Assembly: GCA_900472785.1 (NCBI GenBank)
Contig: UCJH01000036.1
Span: 1 to 64,000 of the forward strand
DNA length: 64,000 nt
Origin: Hyphomicrobiales bacterium
GTDB taxonomy: Bacteria; Pseudomonadota; Alphaproteobacteria; Rhizobiales; Rhizobiaceae
Reading direction: 5' to 3'
How positions within the stretch are numbered: position 1 is the first letter of the stretch; every line of letters starts with the position of its first letter. Below the pieces are notes generated by a model, which saw only the letters and a program-made list of their open reading frames with translations, ran no database searches and was not told the origin of the DNA. The translations under genes and the position numbers were made by a program. Shown piece by piece: positions 1 to 9,356 of the stretch.

Positions 1-1482
1 GAATTGCGGAAGCGCGCGCTGGAAGCCGGTCTCCGGCGGCAGCGAGCCGGTGGCCAGCAGAATGGCATCGGCATTGATCTCGCTGATATCGGCCGCCTCG
101 ATATAGGTGTTGGGCCGCACATCGACATCGAGCTTAGCCAGTTGCCGCTCGTACCATTCGATCAGGTCGGTGATCTGCGCCCGTCGCGGCTGCAGGCCGG
201 CCAGCCGGAAATGACCGCCGAGGCGATCGGATGCCTCGATCAGCACCACATGATGACCGCGCTCCGCCGCGGCGCGCGCAGCCTCGAGCCCGGCCGGCCC
301 TCCGCCAACCACCAGCACCTTCTTCGGATCGGCGACCCTGTCGAAACGGTCGCCGCCCCATTCGAACTCGCGACCGGCGGAAGGATTGATGAGGCAGCTT
401 ATCCAGTAGTCTCGGGAGCGGCGTCCCCAGCACATCTGGTTGCAGGACAGGCAGCCGCGGATATCGTCCGCCCGGCCTTCCGCCGCCTTGTTGGCCAGAT
501 GCGGATCGGCGATCTGGCCGCGCACGATCGAGACGAGATCGGCTTCGCCCTGACCGATGACGGTTTCGGCGTTGTCGGGCGTTCGGATATGGCTTTCTGC
601 CGTGACGAGACAGTTTTTCACCACCGCTTTCAGCCGGGCTGCAAGATCGGCACCAAGCTTTTCCGGATAAAGCACCGTCGGCATGATCTTGTAGAAATCG
701 AAATAGCTGCCTGAGCCGCAGGTGACATAATCCATCAGCCGGTCCGCGTCGTGCAGCGCAACGATCTCGGCAATGTCCTCCTTCTGCAGGGCGATCCCGA
801 CATCGGGTTCGTCATTGACCGCCAGCCCGACAATGAAGTCCTCGCCACAGACCGATCGGATACGGCGGAGGATTTCGCGGGAAAAGCGGGTGCGGTTCTC
901 CAGCGAACCACCCCATTTGTCTGTGCGCCGGTTCGACCAGGGCGTCCAGAACTGGTCGGTCAGGCCATGATAGGCGGCCCAGACCTCGACGCCGTCGAAG
1001 CCGGCATCGCGACAGCGGCGCGCAGCCTCGACGAAAGCATCGATCGTCTCCTCGATCTCCGCCTCGCTCATTTCATGGCTGCCGTCGCTGTCGTGATAGC
1101 TCGGCATGCCGGAGGGCGACCAGTGGGCATGGTAGGAGTTGTCGGAATCCCCATGGCTGCCGATATGGTAGAGTTGCTGGATGGCCACGGCCCCATGGCT
1201 CTTGATGGCATCGGCCACCTTGCGGAAGTGCGGGATGACACTGTCGTCGCAGGGACGGAAATTGCCGCGCGTCAGGATGGTCGCGGGATGCACCGGCATG
1301 GGCTCGACAACGATCATGGCAGCGCCGCCCATGGCGCGTTCGGCATAATAGCCGATATGGCGCTCTCCCGGCAGGCCGTTCTCGGCCATGTTGGCCGTGT
1401 GCGCACCAAAGACGATACGGTTGCGCAAGGTTTTATGGCGCAGGCGGATCGGCGAGAAGGTTTTGGAAAACTGGCGCTGCAC
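1..1482 (-). CDS. NADH:flavin oxidoreductase, Old Yellow Enzyme type with Fe-S and FAD domains (partial)
   Basis: The reading frame runs off the left edge, so the C-terminus is missing; 494 codons are visible. The N-terminal half is an FMN-binding TIM barrel of the Old Yellow Enzyme / 2,4-dienoyl-CoA reductase / trimethylamine dehydrogenase family. Around residues 343-364 four cysteines have the spacing C-x2-C-x3-C-x11-C expected for the 4Fe-4S cluster of this family. A dinucleotide-binding motif VVGGGPAGLEAA follows near residue 387, so electrons would pass from NAD(P)H through FAD and Fe-S to FMN. No ATG lies near the expected N-terminus; GTG at 1482 fits best, with an in-frame TTG at 1494 as alternative. 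Rhizobial members include N-methylproline (stachydrine pathway) demethylases, but the substrate cannot be fixed here. Reading direction is divergent from the alpha-glucosidase gene. Confidence 0.85.
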   Translation of the reverse strand, partial: MQRQFSKTFSPIRLRHKTLRNRIVFGAHTANMAENGLPGERHIGYYAERAMGGAAMIVVEPMPVHPATILTRGNFRPCDDSVIPHFRKVADAIKSHGAVAIQQLYHIGSHGDSDNSYHAHWSPSGMPSYHDSDGSHEMSEAEIEETIDAFVEAARRCRDAGFDGVEVWAAYHGLTDQFWTPWSNRRTDKWGGSLENRTRFSREILRRIRSVCGEDFIVGLAVNDEPDVGIALQKEDIAEIVALHDADRLMDYVTCGSGSYFDFYKIMPTVLYPEKLGADLAARLKAVVKNCLVTAESHIRTPDNAETVIGQGEADLVSIVRGQIADPHLANKAAEGRADDIRGCLSCNQMCWGRRSRDYWISCLINPSAGREFEWGGDRFDRVADPKKVLVVGGGPAGLEAARAAAERGHHVVLIEASDRLGGHFRLAGLQPRRAQITDLIEWYERQLAKLDVDVRPNTYIEAADISEINADAILLATGSLPPETGFQRALPQF

Positions 1483-1639
1483 GGGCGTCTCCAAGGGGCA
1501 TAGCTGGCAAAGGAAGCACTGCCATCATCAGATGCACGGCGATCCGCGTCAATCGCCGGAAACGACGCGATACGGCGTTTACTCAATGCTTCTCCACGGT
1601 TACATCTGGTGGCGTCAGTTCTCGAACGCCGGAGCCTCC

Positions 1640-3289
1640 ATGACATCTTCCCCGACGACGAATCCCGACTGGTGGCGCGGTGCTGTCATCTATCAGGTCT
1701 ATCCGCGGTCGTTTCAGGATACGAAGGGCGATGGTCTGGGAGACCTCAAGGGTGTGACCCAACGTCTGCCCTACATCGCGGCGCTCGGCGTCGATGCGAT
1801 CTGGCTCTCGCCGTTCTTCACCTCGCCGATGGCCGACATGGGTTACGACGTCTCGGATTATTGCGATGTCGATCCGATGTTCGGGACGCTGGCCGATTTC
1901 GACGACATGTTGAAGAAGGCCCACAAGCTCGGGCTCAAGATCATCATCGATCAGGTGATTTCCCATACCTCCGACCAGCATCCCTGGTTCAAGGAAAGCC
2001 GCTCGGATCGCACCAATCCCAAGGCGGACTGGTACGTCTGGGCCGATCCCAAGCCGGATGGCACGGCGCCGAACAACTGGATGTCGATCTTTGGCGGTCC
2101 GGGCTGGGAATGGGATGGTGTGCGCAAACAGTATTACATGCACAATTTCCTCGGCTCGCAGCCGGACCTGAATTTCCACAATCCGGATGTGCAGGACGCG
2201 CTGCTCGGCACGGTTCGCTTCTGGCTGGAGCGCGGCGTCGACGGGTTCCGGCTGGACACCGTGAATTTCTATTTCCACGACAAGGAGTTGCGGGACAATC
2301 CACCGCTTGTCCACGATCCGGATGCGATCGGGCTCGATGCGCCGGACGTCAACCCTTATGGCATGCAGAACCATCTTTACGACAAGACCCAGCCTGAAAA
2401 CATCGGCTTCCTGCAACGGTTCCGGGCGTTGCTCGACGAGTATGGCGATCGCGCCACGGTGGGTGAGGTTGGCGATGGCGCGCGGTCTCTCAAGACGGTC
2501 GCCGCCTATACCAGCGGCGGCGACAAGCTGCATATGTGCTACACCTTCGATCTTCTCGGGCCGGACTTCACCGCCACCCATATCCGTCGCTGCGTCACCG
2601 CCTTCCACAATGCCGTCACCGACGGCTGGGTCTGCTGGGCCTTCTCAAACCACGACGTCATGCGCCACATCACCCGCTTCACGCTGATCGACGACGAGCG
2701 TGATCGCGTGGCGAAGCTGGCGATTTCGGTGCTGGCCTCGCTCCGGGGATCGATCTGCCTCTATCAGGGAGAGGAACTGGCGCTGCCGGAGGCGGATCTC
2801 GCCTTCGAGGATCTGCGCGACCCCTACGGCATCCGCTTCTGGCCGGCCTTCAAGGGCCGCGACGGGTGCCGCACGCCGATGGTCTGGGACAAGAAGGCGC
2901 CGAATGCGGGATTTTCCACGGTCAAGCCGTGGCTGCCGGTGCCGGACGTGCACAAGGCGCTGGCGGCCGATGTGCAGGAAAAGCTGCCGGATTCGGTTCT
3001 GGCCCACTATCGCGAGACGCTCGCCTTCCGGAAAGCCCATGCGCCGCTTCTCGACGGCAGCATGACATTCCTCGACACCAATGAGGATATCCTGGCGTTT
3101 ACCCGCGAAAAAGCCGGCGAAAAACTGCTCTTCGTCTTCAACCTGCGTCGCGGCCCCCAGGTCGTGCGCCTACCCAAGAGCGTGAAGGTCGCTGACGTTG
3201 TTCCGATGCCGGGTTTTGCGCCGGGGTTTGACAAGGGCGAAATTACGCTGGATGCGCTGGACGTGTTTTGCGGGAAGGTGGCACCGTGA
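1640..3289 (+). CDS. aglA: alpha-glucosidase, glycoside hydrolase family 13
   Basis: 549 residues. The protein begins with WWRGAVIYQVYPRSF, the classic start of GH13 alpha-glucosidases and oligo-1,6-glucosidases. The catalytic set is present: nucleophile Asp in GFRLDTVNF (about residue 205), acid/base Glu in GEVGDG (about 275) and transition-state Asp in FSNHDV (about 338). No signal peptide is visible, so it should act on imported alpha-glucosides such as sucrose, maltose or trehalose in the cytoplasm. ATG at 1640 was chosen because GGAG lies 5 bases upstream and the family N-terminus begins right after it. In Sinorhizobium the homologous aglA lies with ABC transporter genes aglEFGK; here no transporter is adjacent, so the gene symbol is by homology only. 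Confidence 0.88.
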   Translation: MTSSPTTNPDWWRGAVIYQVYPRSFQDTKGDGLGDLKGVTQRLPYIAALGVDAIWLSPFFTSPMADMGYDVSDYCDVDPMFGTLADFDDMLKKAHKLGLKIIIDQVISHTSDQHPWFKESRSDRTNPKADWYVWADPKPDGTAPNNWMSIFGGPGWEWDGVRKQYYMHNFLGSQPDLNFHNPDVQDALLGTVRFWLERGVDGFRLDTVNFYFHDKELRDNPPLVHDPDAIGLDAPDVNPYGMQNHLYDKTQPENIGFLQRFRALLDEYGDRATVGEVGDGARSLKTVAAYTSGGDKLHMCYTFDLLGPDFTATHIRRCVTAFHNAVTDGWVCWAFSNHDVMRHITRFTLIDDERDRVAKLAISVLASLRGSICLYQGEELALPEADLAFEDLRDPYGIRFWPAFKGRDGCRTPMVWDKKAPNAGFSTVKPWLPVPDVHKALAADVQEKLPDSVLAHYRETLAFRKAHAPLLDGSMTFLDTNEDILAFTREKAGEKLLFVFNLRRGPQVVRLPKSVKVADVVPMPGFAPGFDKGEITLDALDVFCGKVAP

Positions 3290-3406
3290 TTGATGTTGAT
3301 ACATCCTCTGGGATGGATTACCGGCCAGCGAGCAGTTCGGTTTGGCCGTCCTGCGCCCGCGCGAACTTTTGGAGCATATGGGTCGATGAGTACGAATACC
3401 TAACCG

Positions 3407-3646
3407 TTGAAACTTCCGGCGTCCATCAAGGCAGCCGCCGCAAGGCTTTACAAACAGGATGGCGTTTCTCTCAATCAATGGATTTCCTCAGCCGTCGCGC
3501 AAAAGGTCGGCGCCGTTGAAACTGCTGCGGAATTTCTTCAGCGCCGTGCCGGCAGCATCACGGCCGACGGCTTTCTAAAATCCCTTGAACAGGTTCGGGA
3601 CATTGCTTCTAACGAGGGTGACGAGATGCCGGATGGTTGGAAGTAA
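3407..3646 (+). CDS. HicB-type ribbon-helix-helix antitoxin, start region damaged
   Basis: 79 residues from a TTG start. The sequence (KLPASIKAAAARLY, then SLNQWISSAVAQKVGAVETA) matches the small ribbon-helix-helix proteins annotated as HicB-family antitoxins. An ATG at 3386 with GGAG 11 bases upstream lies in the same frame and reads MSTNT, then hits TAA at 3401. Homologues usually continue MSTNTLTVKLP. Here a missing C after 3400 and an extra T near 3408 would explain the stop while restoring frame afterwards. No toxin gene is adjacent. The protein is therefore either made from TTG at 3407 without its first strand residues, which are part of the DNA-binding sheet, or it is a decaying pseudogene. 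Confidence 0.55.
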   Translation: MKLPASIKAAAARLYKQDGVSLNQWISSAVAQKVGAVETAAEFLQRRAGSITADGFLKSLEQVRDIASNEGDEMPDGWK

Positions 3647-3658
3647 GGAAGTAATCAA

Positions 3659-3693
3659 CCGATCAGCGCGAACTTGTCTACGTCCATCAATCC
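3659..3693 (-). repeat. diverged duplicate of the 3' end of the adenine deaminase gene
   Basis: This segment matches the last codons of ade (4235-4269) at 31 of 35 positions, including 20 identical bases in a row (CCGATCAGCGCGAACTTGTC). Read on the minus strand it encodes DVDKFALIG followed by a stop, the same C-terminal peptide as ade, with mostly synonymous changes. It lies 576 bases from the functional end and brackets the ParE-type toxin-antitoxin genes. It looks like the old gene end displaced when the module arrived, or a remnant of recombination with a related chromosome. Confidence 0.75.
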
Positions 3694-3715
3694 ACATCGG
3701 GAATTTGCAACCACA

Positions 3716-3973
3716 TCATGATTTTAGCAATTTGTCGTAGTCCGCATGCGATCCAATCCAGAACCAGATCATGTCGTCATCGTCGCGCACGGCGAGAGCA
3801 CGCCACGATTGACCAACGCGAGCGGACCAGAAGCGACCAACTTGCTTGAGGTGCAAGGAGGGATGCTTGGGATTTTGCTTTAATTTTTCAAAGTTCTGAT
3901 CGGCCAGTTCACGAACATGTCGCGGCAACGCATCATAGTTTTTCCAGAACGCGCTAGTTGCGTGATGTTTCAA
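3716..3973 (-). CDS. RelE/ParE-family toxin
   Basis: 85 residues. The composition and end (WRALAVRDDDDMIWFWIGSHADYDKLL) are typical of the RelE/ParE/HigB fold, small basic toxins that act as ribosome-dependent mRNA nucleases or gyrase inhibitors. Which activity applies cannot be told. The start is TTG at 3973, which overlaps the antitoxin stop codon by four bases (TTGA), so translation should be coupled to the antitoxin; no better start exists. The gene sits between the 3' end of ade and its duplicated tail, which suggests arrival by insertion. Confidence 0.75.
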   Translation of the reverse strand: MKHHATSAFWKNYDALPRHVRELADQNFEKLKQNPKHPSLHLKQVGRFWSARVGQSWRALAVRDDDDMIWFWIGSHADYDKLLKS

Positions 3974-4170
3974 AGCGAACGCGACCGGCCCGATTTGAAA
4001 TCGGCAATTGCGTCTTTTGCCATTCCGTCCAAGGCGCCTCTTTCGACGTCCGCCGAAAATTGCGCGTCCCAGCGCTCGGACTGCAGCTGGTCAAACCATG
4101 CGGCGAACTTTTCCAAATCCCCTTTATCCAGCTCACGGACTGATTTTTCGAGTTGTTCCAGTTTGGTCAT
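3970..4170 (-). CDS. antitoxin partner of the RelE/ParE toxin
   Basis: 66 residues beginning MTKLEQLEKSVRELDKGDL. Short acidic proteins with this type of start and a basic tail (SGRSRSL) are common antitoxins upstream of RelE/ParE toxins. ATG at 4170 is preferred over the in-frame TTG at 4176 because AAGGAG lies 7 bases before the ATG. It overlaps the toxin start by four bases. No DNA-binding motif is obvious, so whether it represses its own promoter is open. Confidence 0.65.
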   Translation of the reverse strand: MTKLEQLEKSVRELDKGDLEKFAAWFDQLQSERWDAQFSADVERGALDGMAKDAIADFKSGRSRSL

Positions 4171-4230
4171 TTTCAACTCCTTTTGGCAGTGAATTTAGAT
4201 CGAAGGTGCCGGTATGCCAAGAGTAGCCCA

Positions 4231-5928
4231 TCACCCGATCAGCGCGAACTTGTCGACGTCCACCAGCCCCATGTCCGAGATCTTCAGGTGCGGGATGACC
4301 GGCAGCGGCAGGAAGGCGAGTTGCAGGAAGGGTTCCTGCAGGGTTGCGCCGAGGGCGAAGGCGGCCTCGCGCAGGTGATGCAGCGTGTCGCGCACGCTTT
4401 CATAGGGCTCGAGGCTCATCAGTCCGGCGACGGGAAGCGCGATCTCGCCCGTGACCTTGCCGTCTTCAACGACGACAAAGCCGCCTTTGATCTCGCCCAG
4501 CCGGTTGGCGGCCAGCGCCATATCGTCGTCGCTGACCCCGACAACGCAGATATTATGGCTGTCATGGCCGACGGTCGAGGCGATGGCGCCTTTCTTCAGG
4601 CCGAAACCCTGGACGAAGCCGTTGGCATGGTTGCCGTTGATGCCGTGGCGCTCGATGACGGCGACCTTGATGATATCGCGGCCAAGATCGACGCCGGTCT
4701 GGTTGCCCATGGCCGGCAGATGGAAGCGGCGGTGCTCGGTGATGATCTTTCCGGGCAGGACGCCGATCACCGATGTTTCGTTTTCGGCATAGGGCACGCC
4801 GAAGTCGGCGGCGTTGACATGGCCCGCCTTGACGCTGTCGAGACCGACCGGGGCCACGGGTCTGCGGGTTGCAAACAGCGCGTCGTCCACGTGGCGGCCG
4901 CCCGAAAACACCATCTGCGCCTTGCAGCTTTCAAGATTGTCGATCACCACCAGATCGGCGCGCCAGCCCGGTGCGACAAGCCCGCGGTCCCGCAGGCCGA
5001 AAGCGCGCGCAGCCGAGATCGAGGCGGCGCGATAGACGGCGAGCGGCTCGATGCCTTGGGCGATCGCCTCGCGGATCATGTAGTCGAGATGCCCCTGTTC
5101 GGCGATGTCGAGCGGATTGCGGTCGTCGGTGCAGAGCGCCACGAAGGGTGAAAGGCGCTCCGTCAGGATCGGCAGGAGGGCATGCAAATCCTTGGAGACC
5201 GAGCCTTCGCGCACAAGGATGTGCATACCCTTACGGATTTTTTCCAGGGCTTCCTCAGCCGTCGTGCATTCGTGGTCGGTGCGGATTCCGGTTGCGAGAT
5301 AGCCGTTGAGGTCGAGCCCGCGCAGAAGCGGCGCGTGGCCGTCGATATGGCCGTCCTGAAAGGCTTCGAGCTTGGCGAGGCAGATCGGGTCCTTATGGAT
5401 CACGCCGGGAAAATTCATGAATTCCGCAAGGCCGATGACTTTTTCATGGTTGCGGAACGGCAAAAGCTTCTCAATCGGCAAGGATGCGCCGGAGGTTTCC
5501 AGATGCGTCGCCGGCACGCAGGATGACAGCTGCACGCGGATATCCATGATGGTTTCGCAGGCACTGTCGAGAAAGAACTGGATGCCCTGCGTGCCCAGAA
5601 CATTGGCGATTTCGTGCGGATCGCAGATCACCGTGGTGACGCCGTATGGCAGCACGCAGCGATCGAATTCATGCGGGGTGACCAGGGAGGATTCAATGTG
5701 CAGATGCGTATCGATGAAGCCCGGAACAACGATCCGCCCGGAGATATCGATTTCCGTTTTGCCGCGATAGGTGCCGCAGGTGCCGACGATCCGGTCGCCG
5801 CAAATCGCGATGTCACTCTCGACCAGGTCGCCGGTCACCAGATCGAAAAAGCGTCCGCCCTTGAGCACGAGGTCTGCGGGTTCGCGGCCAGTGCCCTGGT
5901 CGATGAGGTCGGGAAGAGTTGGGCGCAT
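4231..5928 (-). CDS. ade: adenine deaminase
   Basis: 565 residues, the usual length for the bacterial amidohydrolase-superfamily adenine deaminase that converts adenine to hypoxanthine and ammonia in purine salvage. The metal-binding motif [11 protein letters not shown], the CDPHEIANV segment, RTDHECTT and [11 protein letters not shown] are all present in order. The C-terminal domain contains TVGHDSHNI, another family signature. ATG at 5928 has AGGAG about 7 bases upstream; longer in-frame extensions lack a ribosome binding site. The stop is followed by a toxin-antitoxin module and then a second copy of the gene's own tail, see the repeat at 3659. Confidence 0.95.
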   Translation of the reverse strand: MRPTLPDLIDQGTGREPADLVLKGGRFFDLVTGDLVESDIAICGDRIVGTCGTYRGKTEIDISGRIVVPGFIDTHLHIESSLVTPHEFDRCVLPYGVTTVICDPHEIANVLGTQGIQFFLDSACETIMDIRVQLSSCVPATHLETSGASLPIEKLLPFRNHEKVIGLAEFMNFPGVIHKDPICLAKLEAFQDGHIDGHAPLLRGLDLNGYLATGIRTDHECTTAEEALEKIRKGMHILVREGSVSKDLHALLPILTERLSPFVALCTDDRNPLDIAEQGHLDYMIREAIAQGIEPLAVYRAASISAARAFGLRDRGLVAPGWRADLVVIDNLESCKAQMVFSGGRHVDDALFATRRPVAPVGLDSVKAGHVNAADFGVPYAENETSVIGVLPGKIITEHRRFHLPAMGNQTGVDLGRDIIKVAVIERHGINGNHANGFVQGFGLKKGAIASTVGHDSHNICVVGVSDDDMALAANRLGEIKGGFVVVEDGKVTGEIALPVAGLMSLEPYESVRDTLHHLREAAFALGATLQEPFLQLAFLPLPVIPHLKISDMGLVDVDKFALIG

Positions 5929-6019
5929 GTCGGGCTCCTGTTCGATCCGGAGCACCATAGCGGCGGGAGGGGCCGGTATGGAAGGTGCAAGGCCTTCAAA
6001 AGCCCCGCCAATATGTCTT

Positions 6020-6748
6020 TCATATGTACAAGGCTGCCATCTTGCGCCAGGCGTTGCCGCGATGGGCACGGCCGTCCCAACGGTGCAACTGGTGCCGCAC
6101 GCCTCTGTCCGCAAGCAGCCGGGTCAGGTGGAGATTGTTGTCGAGGAAGGGATCGGCATCGCCGATGGTCAGAACGATGTCGATCTCGCGCAGCCTGTCC
6201 AGCCGCCAGTCGCTGTGTAGCCCAGCAAGGAAGTGGGTCGGCGTCCGGAAATAGATTTCGTCGTCGTAATATCCGTGGAACAGGTCGCCGAAACACTCAA
6301 CCTGGATTGTCAGATCGTAGCGACCGGAAAAGGCGACCAGCTTGCGAAACAGGTGCGGATGGCGGAAGACGAGGCTGGCGGCCTGAAACGCCCCCAGGCT
6401 GCACCCTTGCACGATGGTGCAGCCTTCCGGGTTCTTTTGCGCCATCAAGGGCAGGACCTCGTTCAGGATATAGTCCTCGAGCGCAGCATGGCGGCGGATG
6501 CGTGCTGCGGGATGCCGGTGGCCGTCGTAGAAGCTTTCGTTGGCCAGCCCCTCGATGCAGTAGAGCTGCAGATGGCCGGCATTGATCTTGTCGGCGAGGC
6601 TCGCCACGACGCCGAGCTGTTCGTACTCCCAGAAGCGCCCATCCCGCGTCGGAAACATCAGCACCTTGGAACCGGCATGACCAAAGACGAGTAGCTCCAT
6701 GTCGCGATGGAGACGTGGACTGTACCAGCGGTGATATTCCCGGTTCAT
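6020..6748 (-). CDS. alpha/beta-hydrolase fold putative esterase
   Basis: 242 residues of the esterase D / putative esterase type. The nucleophile elbow reads GCSLGA (about residues 115-120), with an aspartate in GDADPFLD and a histidine in WDGRAHRG near the end completing a plausible Ser-Asp-His triad. No signal peptide is seen, so it is cytoplasmic. The start codon overlaps the stop of the preceding acetyl-xylan-esterase-like gene by four bases (6745-6748), which means co-translation and possibly a shared role in removing acyl groups. The real substrate is unknown. Confidence 0.8.
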   Translation of the reverse strand: MNREYHRWYSPRLHRDMELLVFGHAGSKVLMFPTRDGRFWEYEQLGVVASLADKINAGHLQLYCIEGLANESFYDGHRHPAARIRRHAALEDYILNEVLPLMAQKNPEGCTIVQGCSLGAFQAASLVFRHPHLFRKLVAFSGRYDLTIQVECFGDLFHGYYDDEIYFRTPTHFLAGLHSDWRLDRLREIDIVLTIGDADPFLDNNLHLTRLLADRGVRHQLHRWDGRAHRGNAWRKMAALYI

Positions 6749-7710
6749 GGCGCCCCGAAAAATTGCCTGACTTTCTCTGTTAGCGCCTGATGTTGCGCCT
6801 CTGATTGAGGATAATCGAAATGCCCGGCATCGAGGATGAAGGTTTCATTAAATTTTGATGGCGGCAGGGCATTGGCGACCGAGAACTGGCAGGGCGGGGC
6901 GACGGCCGGGTCGAACAGCGCGACCGCCATCAGCATGGGTATCCGGATTCGTGCCGCCGCCGTTGCCGCATCGAAAAGGCGCAGTGTTTCCAGGACCTCC
7001 GGATGCCTTCTTTGGTAGGCCTGGACGGAAGCGGCGCTGCCGATGGTCGGCAGCGTGAGCCAGAGCGGTCTGTTGCCGAATGTCGGAACGATCAGATGGC
7101 CGCGGTCGATGCGCGCGTCGAAGGGCAGGGCGAGCGCGCCGATGCCGCCGCCGAAGCTGATACCGCTATAGCCGACGCGGTTGGCGACCTGCGGAAAAAA
7201 CTTCTCCAGAACGGAGACCGCCACCCAGAGATCCGCAACGCAGCCGCCGATGACATAATTCTCCGGACTGTCGATATGCCTGAGCACATGCCAAGGCGCA
7301 TCCGGCGGTATCGATGGATCGGCACTTCGTGACAGGCCGCGAAAGCAGGGAAACAGAATGGCGGTGTCTTCGACCGGAATGTCGTAGTCCGGCGCGTCCC
7401 GTCCGCCATAGCCGTGACCGACGACCAACCCGCGCCGCACTAGCCCCTCGCGCGGCAAAAGCAACCAGCCGCCGATCCGGAAACCATCGGTGGAGGTATA
7501 GGTGATATCGTGAACCAGCCATCGGGGATGGCTGGCCGTGCTTTCACGGATCTCCGGCTTTGGATCGACCGCCAGAGCTTGGACGTAGCGCTCGGCCCAG
7601 AAGGCATCGAAGCCGGCCGGCGCTTCGGGGGGAACGATCGCCAGAAGCGCCTCAAGCGTCATGCCGTAGGTCGGATCGAACTCGAAGGGGTGATCGGTCG
7701 GAATGCTCAC
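6745..7710 (-). CDS. acetyl xylan esterase / cephalosporin-C deacetylase family (CE7)
   Basis: 321 residues, the normal length for the AXE1 family. The start MSIPTDHPFEFDPTYGMTLE is followed by a glycine-rich oxyanion segment (VGHGYGGRD), the nucleophile motif GYSGISFGGG and the late histidine in DAGHFDYP. CE7 enzymes deacetylate acetylated xylo-oligosaccharides in the cytoplasm. It forms a two-gene unit with the esterase at 6020. A GH9 gene lies about 1.6 kb away, so a loose plant-polysaccharide theme is possible, but the genes do not share an operon. Confidence 0.85.
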   Translation of the reverse strand: MSIPTDHPFEFDPTYGMTLEALLAIVPPEAPAGFDAFWAERYVQALAVDPKPEIRESTASHPRWLVHDITYTSTDGFRIGGWLLLPREGLVRRGLVVGHGYGGRDAPDYDIPVEDTAILFPCFRGLSRSADPSIPPDAPWHVLRHIDSPENYVIGGCVADLWVAVSVLEKFFPQVANRVGYSGISFGGGIGALALPFDARIDRGHLIVPTFGNRPLWLTLPTIGSAASVQAYQRRHPEVLETLRLFDAATAAARIRIPMLMAVALFDPAVAPPCQFSVANALPPSKFNETFILDAGHFDYPQSEAQHQALTEKVRQFFGAP

Positions 7711-7789
7711 GGACTGCTCGTTTCACCCAAGGAACCGGCCGGGGACCTGTTTACCCGGCCGGGATTCTCATCGCTTACGGGCATCGGCG

Positions 7790-9118
7790 TCAGATATTGC
7801 TTTGCAACACCGTGCGGATGCCGGCGACCAGTTCGTCGATCTGGGCTTCGGAAATGATGAGCGGCGGCGACAGCGCGATGATGTCGCCGGTGGTGCGGAT
7901 CAGGAAGCCGCTTTCATAGGCCTTGAGGAAGGCCGAGAAGGCCCGCTTCGTCGGTTCGCCTGATATCGGTGACAGCTCGATGGCGCCGATCAGGCCGATA
8001 TTGCGGATGTCGATGACATGCGGGCAATCGGCGAGCGAGTGCAGGGCCTTTTCCCAATAGGGGGCCAGCGTGGCGGCACGAGTCAAAAGACCCTCGTCGC
8101 GATAGGTGTCGAGCGTGGCGAGGGCGGCGGCCGACGCGATCGGGTTGCCGGAATAGGTATAGCCATGGAAAAACTCGATCATGTGCTCAGGGCCGCTCAT
8201 GAAGGCGTCGTGGATCGCCGAGGTCACGAAGACGGCGCCCATCGGAATGACGCCGTTGGTCAGGCCCTTGGCTGTGACGATCATGTCCGGCATGACGTCG
8301 AAATATTGTGCGGCGAACGGCGTGCCGAGGCGGCCATAGCCGGTGATGACCTCGTCGAAGATCAACAGGATGCCGTGTTTGGTGCAGATGTCGCGCAGCT
8401 TCTGGAGGTAGCCCTTCGGCGGGATCAGCACGCCGGTGGAGCCGGCGACCGGCTCGACGATGACGGCGGCGATGGTCGACGCGTCATGCAGCGTAACGAT
8501 GCGTTCCAGTTCGGTGGCGATGTCGCCGCCATGCTCCGGCTCGCCCTTGGTAAACGCGTTCTTGTCCGGCTGGTGGGTGTGCGGCATGTGGTCGACGCCG
8601 GTCAGCAGCGTACCGAACATCTTGCGGTTGGAGACGATGCCGCCGACCGAGATGCCGCCGAAGTTGACGCCGTGATAGCCGCGCTCGCGGCCGATCAGGC
8701 GGGTGCGCGACCCGTCGCCCTTCACGCGATGATAGGCGAGCGCCACCTTGAGCGCCGTATCGACGGATTCCGAACCGGAATTGGTATAGAGAACATGGTT
8801 CATGCCTTCCGGCGCGATATCGACCAGGCGGCTGGCGAGTTCGAAGGCCTTGGGATGGCCGAGCTGAAAGGCGGGCGCATAGTCCAACTCTCCCGCCTGT
8901 TGCGCGATGGCCTCGGTAATCAGCGGGCGGCAATGGCCGGCATTGACGCACCAGAGGCCGGCGGTGCCGTCGAGCACGGTGCGGCCGTCATGGGTGGTGT
9001 AGTGCATGTCCTTCGCCTTGACGAACAGGCGCGGCTCTTTCTTGAACTGGCGGTTCGCGGTGAATGGCATCCAGAAGGCGCGCAGGTCGTTGGGTGTTGC
9101 ATTCAGGCGGTTCGACAT
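7790..9118 (-). CDS. beta-alanine (omega-amino acid):pyruvate transaminase, class III
   Basis: 442 residues of the PLP-dependent class III aminotransferases. Visible motifs are LDGTAGLWCVNAGH, the phosphate-binding YTNSGSESVDTALK, the PLP aspartate in LLIFDEVITGYGR and the Schiff-base lysine in VTAKGLTNG. These match beta-alanine:pyruvate transaminases, which make malonate semialdehyde and alanine. ATG at 9118 is preferred to the GTG at 9130 because TGGAGA sits at normal spacing before the ATG. The gene is divergent from the GH9 gene across 238 bases; no operator was recognised between them. Confidence 0.88.
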   Translation of the reverse strand: MSNRLNATPNDLRAFWMPFTANRQFKKEPRLFVKAKDMHYTTHDGRTVLDGTAGLWCVNAGHCRPLITEAIAQQAGELDYAPAFQLGHPKAFELASRLVDIAPEGMNHVLYTNSGSESVDTALKVALAYHRVKGDGSRTRLIGRERGYHGVNFGGISVGGIVSNRKMFGTLLTGVDHMPHTHQPDKNAFTKGEPEHGGDIATELERIVTLHDASTIAAVIVEPVAGSTGVLIPPKGYLQKLRDICTKHGILLIFDEVITGYGRLGTPFAAQYFDVMPDMIVTAKGLTNGVIPMGAVFVTSAIHDAFMSGPEHMIEFFHGYTYSGNPIASAAALATLDTYRDEGLLTRAATLAPYWEKALHSLADCPHVIDIRNIGLIGAIELSPISGEPTKRAFSAFLKAYESGFLIRTTGDIIALSPPLIISEAQIDELVAGIRTVLQSNI

Positions 9119-9356
9119 CGGTTTCTCCACGGCTCTTTTTACGTGCCCGGCAGCCAGGTCCAGGGAATGGGGGAATCTTTACCTGATGGTCAAACTAACA
9201 GGGCACCTTGCAGCGTCAAGTGTCTGCCCGGCCGTGCAAAATCGGTTTGGTGCGAGCCTTCGCGCTCGATTTGTAGGGGATGCTTTCTGCTCTTTCCCGA
9301 AGTTTAACCTGTTTGTTGCAGAGTGCGGGCACATTTCCCCGAAATCGGGCTTGGAC

